Source: Hyaloperonospora brassicae
Lineage: Eukaryota; Oomycota; Peronosporomycetes; Peronosporales; Peronosporaceae
Direction of reading: 5' to 3'
Length of the DNA stretch: 64,000 nt
Assembly (NCBI GenBank): GCA_947650285.1
Contig: CANTFL010000204.1
Coordinates: forward strand, 109,501-173,500
The notes under the pieces are model-generated. The model saw only the letters and a program-made list of their open reading frames with translations. It had not been told where the DNA came from and ran no database searches. Within the stretch, counting starts at the first letter, position 1; every line of letters starts with the position of its first letter. The position numbers were made by a program, and so were the translations under genes. Below are positions 11,757 to 22,312 of the stretch, piece by piece.

Positions 11757-14700
11757 ACGGAGAGGGCAACGACGACAACGCGGCACAGGCGCCGGCAACT
11801 GGTCACGAAAGGGCCTCGCCGGAGCCTGCTGCGGTCTTCATCCCTCCCGCTCACGCAAGAAGCGCGGACTCTGAAACACTGGCCAAGGCTCTCGAAATGC
11901 TGTCCGGAATGGATGCAAGGATGTAGAAGATGGAAGCCTCGCAAGAAAGGATTGACGAGGACGAGAGAATGCGTGGCGCCGACGAAAGCGGGCTGATCAC
12001 TTCCATGCTTGGTGCTGACTTTGCCGGCAGGCTACATCGCGGAGCTTTGGGAATTTCGGACCTTCGTGAACGGCATGGATCTGCACAAGCTCGACGTATG
12101 GGTGGCCGGCTTGATGACTTGAAGATGGGGGCGCGACACCCTGCGCAGAAGCGCGCCGAGCCACTTCCGCAGCCGCCCCCACAGCTGCCACCCTCCCAGC
12201 CGCAGCCGATGCCTCAGGCTCCTCCAGGGTCACCGCAGCAAGCCCCCGCGCCCACGCACTACCGAACACCTGACGCAAGACAACGCAAGCTTGCAATTCG
12301 CAAGTTTGATGGCACCGAGGTGTACGTCGGGCTGGGGTAAGTTTTTTTCGACTGGGGTAAGACCTTTTGGCGTCAAGTGGACATGGCCCAAGAGCCTTGC
12401 TATTTCCTGTGGAGTGAATATGATAAGACCGACGTGCTCGGCCAGTATCTGATTGGGACTGACGAGCGTTACTTTAACAAACAGTTTGACTCATGGTGGA
12501 CTGTGTTGCCGACGCTGCAATACGTGACGCAACGTGTGCTGGATACGTTCAAGAAAACGATCACAGCAGCACAAGCCATGAAGCTGTTCACGAACAAGAA
12601 AGAGAACAAGCGTTCGTGGCCGGAGCACTACCTCTACCTAGTAGCTGTCAGTGACGCCGCAGGTGGCGCGGAGCAGCAAGTGCTGGACAACATTCGTCAG
12701 GTATGCTTCACCAGAGTTATCGACGATACTCATGGCCAAGTATGACACGCACCGTATGTATTACCTGGTACACGCGGAGGAGTTGGCACACTTCGCCCAA
12801 GCCATCGAGATGGAAGCTCGTCCGGGACATTATTTGGAATATAGGTCGTGGCGCATGCGAATGAGTCCAGCACGCTCGAGGAGACGCGCTCCTGCTATGG
12901 ATGCGGCAAGGTGGGACATGTCAAGGCTGACTGTCGCAACAAAAGGTCTAATGATTCGAATGGAGGCCGTCACGGCAGACGCGATGGCAACATGGTGCTT
13001 TCTGTTGGAGAAGGCAACGAAAAAAAGGGCTTTCGTGCCGTGAAGAATGACCTCGCGATGGCAATTGGCGATGACGGTGACACCGGGGCTGGCGAATGGG
13101 TGCTCGATAGTGGTTCCATTCGCCACCTCGTTAACGATGCCACACTCTTGATGGGATCAAGAGATTGCAAGGAGGAGTGTCATCTTGCTGACGGTGAAAC
13201 GATACGGCTTTTGCGGGTCGGAAACGTGGTGCTGACGGTACTAGCGATAGGAAGACAGAAGAACGTGACGCTGACGGATGTATTTCTCGCGCCCGAGCTG
13301 GCGCGCAATATCATGTCATACGGCAAGCTCGAGCTCAAGGGTTTTGGCCTTGTTTACGATGGCACGACGCGCGGTCTAGCAAGGCGTAGGGACGGCGAAG
13401 TCGCGTTCGACGTGATGATGCGGTACAATGTATTGTAAGTAAAGACGGCGCAGTCAGCACGCACGACACAGACTCCATACGACGTTCTGATGGCGGTTTT
13501 AATGCGGGAAGAGTCGCCTGATGATAAGGATGCCGATTTGCAGATGGGATCTCTACTACATTTTCACCAGCGACTCGGGCATCTCACTTACGATAGCATC
13601 GAGAGGATGGCTAAGGACCCAGCGTCAGGCATCAAACTCACGGATACGTAGCGGCCCACTTGTATCTCGTGCGCTCAGGGAAAGCATACGAAGAATTCCC
13701 AGTCGTGGAGAGACACTGGCGCGAATTCGCCCATCGATAGAATCGGTGGAGTGATTTGCTCAGATTTAAAGGGCCCGATGACTCCGAAGGACAGGCTTGG
13801 AAACCGTTACCTTGTAAATTTCATAGATCACAAGTCCAACTACTGTCGCGTCTTTCTGGCTCCTACGAAGGACAAGGCCGCGAAGAAGTTGGAACACTTT
13901 CTGGTTTTCTTCGAGCACCGTTTCAACTGCCGAATCCACATGCTCCGCACAGACGGGGGTGGCGAGTACGCGGACGTTGACTTGTTCTGCAGTGCAAGTC
14001 GACATGAGTTGCACGGCAAATCAGCGAGGAAAGAAATCAGGCTACGAATGGAAAGGCGGAGCGTGTGCACAGGACAGTGCTGAACATGGCACGCAGTATG
14101 AATTTTGCCAGTCGTCTACCAGTGTCATGTTGGGGGGACGCGGTTGAGTATACTGCATATATACTCAACCGAAGTCCAACAAGTGCTAACGCAAATAGGG
14201 CGTCACCGATGGAGATTTTGACCAAGCACGCTCCCGACCTGCGTGATATAGTTGCTTTCGGATGGATCTGCACGGTTTACCGGAACCCCCGGCAAGAACT
14301 CGCTAGCGCAACGGGCACAAGTTGTTGTCATCATCGGTCGAAGTGATGATACGAAGGGGTTCAGGGTGTTTATTCAAAAGGAGAACAAGGTCACGGTGAC
14401 ACAGCACGTGCGAAACATTTAAACCCTCAGCGTGGAACAAAATAACCAGCTCCAACGTGCACTCGAGTTTGAAGATCAGGTGGTTGTGGCAGTCGCACCA
14501 GGCACATCTTCGATTGGACCTGGACCATTGTCTGTGACAAAAAACACACATACCTGCAAAGGATGGGGTGCCTGCGCGAAAGTTGCGAGCTGGCAAGAAG
14601 AAGACTAAATCCTGGACGCGTGCTGCGCATAGGACGCGCAGTGCGACCAAGCACACGCAAGGTTTAAGCGGTTAGGAGGAGCTGGATCAAGAAGAAGGTG

Positions 14701-16345
14701 TTCCACAAGAAATTGTGATAGCGCATGTGTACGAGCGTGAGCCAAAAAACTATAGGGAGGCGATGCGCAGCGCAGAAAGAAAGGGTTGGGAGAGAGCAAT
14801 GATAGAAGAATTACAAGCTCTTGAAGAAAACGGCGTGTGACGCATTATCAAGCGACCTAAAGGAAGGAACGCGTTGCACACGAAATGGGTATACAGGACG
14901 AAGACAAATGCCGACGGTCACCTAGAACGTTTAAAGGCAAGCCTTGTGGCGTGCGGCAACAAGCAGTTTTTTGGGGTGGACTACCAACTCACCTTCGCTG
15001 CTGTCATGGATATGTCAACCGTTATGGTGATTCTGGCGCTTTCAGCGATTTGGGGCGTGCCGGCAAAGCACGGGGACACTCCCAACGCCTACGTAAAGGC
15101 TGAGAAAGAATCCCACCTGGAGATACTGCTGCATATTCCACAGGCGATGGAAGTGAATGAGGAAACTCTCAAGACAATTGGAGCAACAAACAAGAAAGAA
15201 GTTGTACTTGAGTTTCATAAAAGTCTGTACGGCCTCAAGCAGGCCGGACGGCTTTGGAGCCAGCTGTTGCACGCCCGAGTTCTAGACGCTGGCTTCATCC
15301 AGTGTATATCGGACATGTGCTTGTACTGGAAGGTAGATGATGGCCAGCTGGTAGTCGTGGGTGCGTACGTGGACGATCTGCTGGCCACCGGAACCGATAC
15401 AGCTGCTGTTGAACGCTTCTTCAATCAGCTTGGGAGCCTGTTCATCAAGGACCTCGGCGTCGTCAGCAAATTTCTTGGAATGCGTGTCGCAATGGAAGAT
15501 GACGGCAGCTACGTTCTGGACCAGACGGAAGCGATAAGCGAGCTGTTGCGCGAGCACGGTCTCGATAATGCCAACGCGACGCGAGCTCCGATCGGGTCAG
15601 ACTGCTATGGAGTTCAACCAGAAGACTGCGAGCTGTTGGATGAGAGCGGAGACAGTGGGGGTACAAGTGTCCGGACGTTCCAATCCCTTGTCGATAGTCT
15701 GCTCTGGGTGGCGCGCTGCACGCGGCCGGACATAGCGTTTGCAGTGCATAAAGCAACGCGCTAGACCCACCAGCCACGTCTGCAAGGCCTCAAGCGTGCC
15801 AAACGGATCGCGCGCTACCTTAAAGGTACGCGCGAATTTAAACTGCGCATGAAGCCAGCGAAGATCTCGGATGGGGAGCTGCAGCTTGAGTCCTTGTCGG
15901 ACGCCGACTTCGCCGCTGAGAAGTCGGACAGGAAGTCCTTGACCGGTGGTATCGTTCGCCTGAATGGGATGCCTGTGAGCTGGACGGCGAAAAAACAGGG
16001 CGGAGTGTCGCTTTCCACGATGGAGGCGGAGTTTGTCGCTGCGTCGGAGCAAGTGCGCGGGCTGCTTGGCATTAGGGAGATGCTGTGCGAGATCGGGAAA
16101 CCCCCATGCTCCCGATGGTACTGCACGTCGACAATCAAGCGGCGTTGAAGCAGTTGGCGGGCGAGGCGTCGTCTCTAAAGGCGAAGCACATTGACGTACG
16201 CATGAAGTTTGTCTGCGACTACGCCCGGCGTGGGGTTGTCGCGGCCCAGTATGTGCGCTCGGAGCTGCAACTGGAGGACCTGCTGACGAAGGCCCTCGAC
16301 GCCGCAGAACTCGCAGAGTTGTGCGAGTTGCTACAACTCGGCTAA
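11747..16345 (+). pseudogene. gag-pol pseudogene of Copia 3
   Basis: Gag (MSPNGEGNDDN) meets a TAG at about 11924 and continues in pieces to 12840, including a proline-rich stretch at 12170-12260. The zinc knuckle CYGCGKVGHVKADC is at about 12895. Protease VLDSGSIRHL is at about 13100. The integrase core has intact RTDGGGE at about 13950 and continues in another frame (NMARSMNFASRLPVSCWGDAVEYTAYILNR in part) at 14080-14280. Reverse transcriptase occupies the long frame 14874-15764 with YVDD intact at about 15365, ending in a TAG inside TRPDIAFAVHKATR. RNase H (LSTMEAEFVAAS; KAKHIDVRMKFVCDYA) runs 15849-16345 with one more frame change. The catalytic residues survive better than in Copia 2, but no single ORF remains. 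Confidence 0.85.
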
Positions 16346-16374
16346 ATGGACGGAAAGTCATGGCCGAGGAGGAG

Positions 16375-16616
16375 TGTTGAAAAGAGTGTCGTGCTAAATG
16401 CGATTGCGCAGGGGCGCGCGGCGCGCGGCACGACGATGGGAATGGCGGCCACTGACTGTGATTGTATAGTGTACACATTGAGTGACACAATATGCGGGAT
16501 TTGTAGATCGAGTGGACAGGGATGGCGGTGAGTAAAGAGTAGAAAAGAGATAACAAAAGATCAATGACAGAATCCTTTTACTACAGTGCAAGAGAGTGCT
16601 ACTTCTATTGCGAACA
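16375..16616 (+). repeat. 3' LTR of Copia 3
   Basis: It starts TGTTGAAAAGAG after the purine tract gaggagga and ends TTGCGAACA. It is the partner of 11498-11742. Confidence 0.85.
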
Positions 16617-16848
16617 GTTATGTGGCATGGGCTTGTGCTTGTGCTTGTGCTTGTTGGAAGCACCAATATCACAGACAGCGTTCGTAGAGACGACGATGAG
16701 GTCTTGGTGGTATGTGATAATGTCGTCCGAGCTGGTCTTTGGCCCGTTGCTGAACGTGGTGTCTTTCATTGTCATCATGGTGCTGTATCGGCTGTGGGAT
16801 CGCTTCATCCTAAGGCCTCATAGTGTTATGGCACATGACACCAGCTAG
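16617..16848 (+). pseudogene. Relic of membrane-bZIP gene, C-terminal part
   Basis: The frame reads QTAFVETTMRSWW and later ELVFGPLLNVVSFIVIMV, nearly the same as the C-terminal transmembrane region of the gene at 22313-23784 but on the other strand. Its upstream half is displaced by Copia 3: the bases just left of that element (catcagtttcgacatt, 11480-11495) still resemble the matching gene position (catgaggcttcgacgtt). A run of cttgtg repeats at 16635-16655 replaces some codons. Similarity continues a little past the stop, to gacaccagc, so this is a segmental copy and not only coding sequence. Confidence 0.75.
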
Positions 16849-17157
16849 GCAAGCTAGTTTTTCTCATAGAAGAAGAACATTTATACTGGATATGGCTTGG
16901 CATCTGACACCATTGGCTTACTCGATGCAAGAAATGCAGCAAGGAGTGAGCGAATGCTTATTATTGTATGACGACCGAATGACTGATAAGACTCTCACGC
17001 TTCTTTTGGCTATATCGATGCTGCTGTAGCAGTCATGTTTCGCCAGATTGACACAATACGCTCTTCCGTATAGTCTCTCAAAGTCTACCTCAGCTGTAGT
17101 GACCTCCGTGCTAGTTGACACACACAGCGACTCGACAAATGCTGCATCATTGAACGT
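16849..17157. other. Intergenic, no feature seen
   Basis: This short interval lies between the bZIP relic and the 3' end of the transporter gene. Nothing recognisable is coded here. It should contain the transporter 3' UTR on the minus strand. Confidence 0.5.
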
Positions 17158-18949
17158 TCATTTACTTGTACCGGTAATAGTAGGACGGTCAACGCCCGTT
17201 GTCTTTCGTTCTAATGTCCGTGCGAGGAGAGCCAATGCTCGCGTCATCGCTTCACGCTCGCTCACACGGGAAGACTTTGTCTGCATGCTTAACACAGCAC
17301 GCATTTCGGACTCTTTACTATCAGGCTCTAGCTCGATGAAAGCGGCCTCGGGATAGATGCCACGAATAACCTCTTCAACTTCTTGCACTTCCTTCTCTAC
17401 AAGACGGGTCACATCCTCCGCGTACCAAGCAAGAATGAGCGGCAAGTCATTTTCCAAATCTTTTGTCTCCAAGAATACTGGCTTGTACCTACTCAGACCA
17501 GGAGGAAACAAAACACACATCGTTAACACATATCGTTGTTGGCAAAGAATGAGTAACACAACACACATCATGACACTCACATTCGCAACAATTTCGCCGC
17601 CAGGTAAGTTCCATCGAAATCGACTTCAGCCTAGAACATGCCATTTCCACGTGAGTCAGACCCAACACACAATGCAGAGTACAAGTCGCGCCGTGCTGTT
17701 GTCATACCTTGTAGCTGAATGTCGACGGTCCGACCCACTGTGACTGGACAGCATATACATTGTCGATGGACGGACGCGCCAGCAGCAGCTTGCGGATGCC
17801 ATTCTCGATTTCAGGTTCCACTGACTGACCCAATAAATACTTCTGGTTCATTCGAATAAGCGATATCGCAACACCGCCAAGAAGCACACCAATCGATATA
17901 CTAGCAAGACTATCCCACAGCGGGTTGCCTGTAATGTGGCTGGCTCCAATGCCACAACCAGCAATAACGATACCTACACACGCAGACATGTCTTCCAGCA
18001 GCACAGCCATCATAAACGGGTCTTTCGTCCGTGTCACATGCTTGTAAAAAGACATGTCTTGGGGCTGAGAAGCCCTGAGTTCTTGCACCGACCGCTTTAG
18101 CACCCATCCGTCGATACCAAAAGAAGCTGCAAGCACACCCCAGACTTCCCACGACAAAAACAACTCTTTCGGAGGCTCTATGAGCGACTGGATGCCGTGC
18201 ACAACTGTCACACCAGAGCCTAGCCAGAAAATGCCGAGCGCCGAGATAAGCGACCAAAAGTACGCCGCGCGTCCGTATCCATACTGATGCTTTTTATCCG
18301 GCACGCCCGATGCCTGTTTCAATCCCAAGATAAGAATTGCTTGGTTGCCAGTATCCACAAGCGAGTGAATCGCTTCCGAGAGCATTGCGTTCGAGCCCGT
18401 CTTGAGCCACGCCAGCACCTTGAGCGTCGTGATGAGTGTATTGCCAAGCATAGCTCGAAGCACCACGTCGCGGGACGTAGAGCGGTACACTTTGCCTGGA
18501 AAATAGGCCTGGTTTACGTCTGTGCGTAGCTTCCGCGCGGGGTACGTCGGCTCAACAGCCAGAGTCTGGAAAAGCTCATCGGCATGATTGTCACCGTCTT
18601 CGTGTTTGTGTCCCCGATCACCACTGCTATCCGCCTGCTTGTTCGCTTCCACACTCTGGCTGTCCTTTGTGTTCAAGATCGTTTTCGGTCCTTTATCCCT
18701 CTTCTCCTCTGTAGCTGCTCCTCCTCTGTCGAGGTCTTTTCCAGTGGGAACTGTCGTCGCGAGCCATCGGAACGAAAGCGACTGCGTCAACACGATAGAG
18801 TCTGGACGTGGAAAGAACTTCAGCGTACAGCGACGACGCAATGGAGCAAGAGACAACGTGCGCACGCTCTGCGAGTGCCGCAGCGACGACTGCAGCGTGC
18901 GCAGCATGTTTCGAGCTGTTGCCAGCCTTTGAAGCACGGGGTACTGCAT
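17158..18949 (-). CDS. SLC30A9-type (ZnT9) cation transporter, mitochondrial
   Basis: Three exons: 18949-17708, 17630-17581 and 17488-17158. The introns are 77 and 92 nt (donors GTATGA and GTGAGT, acceptors CTAG and GTAG), and joining them keeps frame to give about 540 residues. The first ATG is at 18949; the frame is open a little upstream but only with GTG. The N-terminus is basic, hydroxylated and poor in acids, as expected of a mitochondrial presequence. The cation diffusion facilitator domain begins near residue 165, with the metal-site motif SEAIHSLVDTGNQ (H-x3-D near residue 195) and a later LLEDMSACVG helix. The short second exon codes AEVDFDG, a conserved ZnT9-family signature, and exon 3 ends the cytosolic or matrix tail (IYPEAAFIELEPDS). 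The family is implicated in mitochondrial zinc export. The gene is divergent from the DENN gene. Confidence 0.9.
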
Positions 18950-19062
18950 TATGTGCGGCACACCACTATCGAACTATTATCTTCGCTTATTTTTTATCTA
19001 AGTATTCCATCAAAGAGAGACAAAGAGAGACAAAAAGAGCGCGTGGCGTTCGAAGAGCTACG
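18950..19062. promoter_or_regulatory. Shared divergent promoter region
   Basis: Only about 113 bp separate the start codons of the transporter (minus) and the DENN gene (plus), so both 5' UTRs and core promoters must fit here. It contains an AT-rich stretch (cttattttttatct) and a direct repeat gagagacaaagagagac. No convincing oomycete initiator was found on either strand. Confidence 0.5.
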
Positions 19063-21739
19063 ATGCGACTCGTCGATTACTTTGTTGAAGTCGTTGCAGA
19101 TGCAGCAGGTGCGCGACTTTGTATGGAATTTATGCACGTCATTAGCACGTCACTCTTCTCCATCGTCTCGTTCATGCACGTAGCGCAGCAGAAGAAGTGC
19201 GAGCATGTGAAGCGTCGAATCGTAGTTCGGATGCCATTGACTGACCACGAGGACTTCGCTCTGCCCGATGGGGTGCCATTTGTACGTACGTATATGTTGT
19301 GGAGACTTTTGTATCGGTGGTTTGCATTTGCAAGGACGTTCTGATGATGGACAATTATTTTGTCGGTTTTAGTTTTGCATTCCCGAGAGCAAAATGGTGG
19401 CACAGATGGCAGCGTATGAGCGTAGACCCACGTTCTTGTCGTTCGTGCTGACGGGAGGGGATGGCGCTCGTGCGTACGGCTTTGCGCTGCACTATTTCCA
19501 ACATTGTGGGAATGGTAGGGAGGCTGTATGAGTTCGCCACTGCAGCATACGATCGTGTATAATTGATGACGAATTGATTCATGATCATGTTTGGGATGCA
19601 GGATCTGTTGTTGAAACTGCTTTGGGATGGAGGCCGCGAGTGCTGTGCCTGATATCACATCACCCGTTTTTTTCGCTTTTTAAAGAGATTCTTAGGTACG
19701 TACAAACATGACGACGATACTGAGATGGAAGATATTGTGATTTGCTAATTCTCGCTGTGGCTTCGCTCTGGGTGGATAACAGCTGGATGTGTCGAAGTCG
19801 ACATAGTACAACGGAAGATTCAGCGGTGCAAATGAAGATTGCGCGTGCGTGCGAAGCGCACGGCTGGCTTCTCCCGCCGAGCATCGTACATCATGCGTCC
19901 TTGTCACCGTATGCTAGCTGCAGCAACAGCAGAAAGCTTGTCGGTCAAAAGCTTGACTTGATGTTTGGTCGGAATCGTGGTCATTGCAACAAAAAGCTCG
20001 CGATACGTGAAGAGCAGTATCGTGTTCTTTCGAAGCTGCTGCAGTACACAAGTGAATGTCTTTTGGGCAAAACTTTGCATATCAGGGCTCACGGACAGAG
20101 CCTGTTTCGCTACCATGTGCAGCGAGGAAAAGCGGTGCACATGGACGACTACTGCTTCAAGATGCTGTTTCAGTGCTTGAGCCTGAAGAACGTCATTTAC
20201 GTTGTGAACTGTTTGCTTCTTGAACAGCGCGTGCTGGTCCATTCAAGTGTACGAGTCTCCTATCTGTTTACGTTATACTGCGTAGCAAAAGACTTAACGA
20301 CACTAAACCGCTCGTTTGTATGATTCAGTATCAAGGCAGGCTTACACCGGTTTGCGAGGCACTGTCTACCCTGCTGTTTCCTTTTTGCTGGAAACACGTG
20401 TATATTCCATTCCTGCCTGTAGAGCTGATCGAATATCTGCAGGTACGCAACCGCTTGAAGGCAAGTGTCGACATCATGGTATTCCTGATCACATTCCTGG
20501 AAATTATATCTGAGACAACAGGCACCCGTGCCGTACTTTATCGGGCTACACACAAGTTCCTTAACTACTCGGGTAGGTGCAGAAATGTTTGCGTCATGTG
20601 TTGTTGTCCACTTGGACAAAGACAAAGTCGTATCTCCAATTTCTTCGCGAGTTGAGGATTCATATGTGGAATGGGTCCTGCCCCGATTACCCGCAAGTGA
20701 AGTAGCTGCCGTCCTGGATTTGCTTGAAAATGTAGTTCCAAGTCCTATCGGACACGGCTCTCCTTATTTGCATCCTGCCTCAGAATGTCCTCAATCCGCT
20801 TCCGACGTAGTCAACGAAGTTGAACTGACATTTGGGGAAGGACCGGTATGTATTCAGCCAGTTTGGTCAGTAAAAAGGGAGCGTGATATACGATCTAATG
20901 GAGGCTATTGTGCGTGTTTGAAGCTTGGAATTACCTTTGAGCCGACGCATCTTCGACTTCTAGCGGCCAGTAACTTCGATTCCAAGCGCCAGCTAGCCGG
21001 GTCTGCAGTCGTCAAGTCACTGCCCAGACTGCTAAATGGACTTGCAGGACCAGCGGAGTATTCGGGGCTAGTATCTACCGGAAGTTACCTCACCGGTATA
21101 AATGGTCATTCCACGCTGGACATGACGTTTGAGGAGACTATCGATTGCTTGCAGTGCACAATCCGTCCAATCCGCCTGCGGTTCTTGAATGCGACGCTTC
21201 CACACAAGAATGCTTGCAATTTTGCCGATCGACTGCAAGCTTTGTCGTTGGTATCAGCAATGCAGGCCACGTTGGAGAATCACTCGCTACCGTGGGTGGA
21301 TACGCTGCGAGGAGCCTTCGCTGCTATGTTCGCGAGTATATGTCGCGACTACCAACGGTACATCAATGCTCACCGCCAGGAATCAAGTACTTGTGCCGTT
21401 GGCAGAAAGCATGCACTCCCGACAACGCAAGAGTGCGATCGCACCCGACGCCGCATTCCAGCTCTTTCTTCGCCGACACAGTTTGACCACGAGTCTTTCT
21501 GTAATGCGGTGCCCTCGAATCGGCGATTCCTGCTCGAGTTTACTCAAACTCAATGCTTCGTAGACTTTGTGAACGAAAGTGTTATCGACACGCAACCGCG
21601 CGCTGGATCCACTTCCTACGCCCTATTCCATGAGTGTATACATCTCGTTCGCGAGTCCAGCGATGCGAGGGCAGCCATCTTGCTTTTGTTCGAGCGTGAT
21701 AATTCACCAATGGAGACATCCGTGATTGATTTGTTTTAG
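19063..21739 (+). CDS. DENN-domain protein with inserted PDZ-like segment
   Basis: Six exons: 19063-19281, 19373-19514, 19602-19695, 19783-20248, 20329-20442 and 20522-21739. The introns are 79-91 nt, and the joined frame gives about 750 residues. uDENN: VDYFVEVV at the start, then LPDGVPF joined to FCIPES, and TFLSFVLTGGDGARAYGF. cDENN: LISHHPFFSLFKEIL, LFQCLSLKNVIYVV then LLEQRVLVHSS, joined to LTPVCEALSTLLFPF, HVYIPFLP and APVPYFIGL across the last intron. dDENN: FAAMFASICRDYQRY to FLLEFTQTQCFVDF (residues about 608-695). Between cDENN and dDENN (about 478-566) is a PDZ-like stretch with TGINGHSTLDMTFEETI and RPIRLRF. DENN proteins usually act as Rab GDP-GTP exchange factors in membrane traffic; that role is inferred. 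An extra in-frame intron in exon 1 (about 19110-19183) cannot be excluded. Confidence 0.85.
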
Positions 21740-22312
21740 CAACGTTGACAAAGACAGTCTGCTGCAGAGCCTGCAGTGACCTTCCATGCAATGACAGCGA
21801 AGCAAACTGCTTCAGAAAGCTTAGCTCAGGTGTACGTGCGGACGAGTTTGACACACAGAGGCGCATTCGCAGTCAGTTTCGCAGCCGAAAGAAAAATCGA
21901 TCCGCTCGCAACGGTACAGCAGCCTGCTTCAGATTGGCCGCAGCAGCAGCAGCAACGAAGTCACAGTGCTCGAATGGGCGTCCGTTATCACGACGTTAGC
22001 TCGTGTTTACACGTCCCTTGCCAATTCTCGTTGCCTGCACCAAATTGACCAAGAAGAGTGACAATTTCTCTCTCTAAGTTGCAGTTCAGGACATCAAGTT
22101 CATACACGTGCTTTCCATTTGGCAAGTTAACATCTCGACGCGACACACCAATCCCACCCTGTATCACATCACGACGGCATGGCGACTTGCTTCACATGTA
22201 TCTGTAGCGCCGACTGTTCCAAAGGAAACTTCACACACGCGCGTCTGTATGGCTGGTGTCATTTGCCACGGTGCCAAGAGGCTTCAGTGTCACTTGACAC
22301 GTCCATGTATGA
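21740..22312. other. Intergenic between convergent DENN and bZIP genes
   Basis: It holds the 3' ends of both neighbours. Open frames at 21745-21999 and on the opposite strand show no family motif. A short (CAG/GCA) run lies near 21940-21960. Confidence 0.5.

Larger units (their letters stand above)
11498..16616 (+). mobile_element. Copia-type LTR retrotransposon 3
   Basis: This element has paired LTRs at 11498-11742 and 16375-16616, a primer binding site at 11743 and gag-pol in the order gag, PR, IN, RT, RNase H. The 5 bp before it read ATTAT and the 5 bp after it GTTAT, which fits a 5-bp target duplication with one change. The flanks are two parts of a bZIP-gene relic (see 16617-16848). Several stops break the polyprotein, so it is probably dead but younger than Copia 2. 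Confidence 0.9.

Noticed and set aside
15597..16556. 319-codon minus-strand frame
   Set aside because: It runs antisense to the RNase H and 3' LTR of Copia 3, has arginine/proline-rich composition typical of GC-rich shadows, and shows no motif.
18584..19183. 199-codon plus-strand frame
   Set aside because: It is antisense to exon 1 of the transporter and out of frame with the DENN gene, with low-complexity Arg/Ser content.
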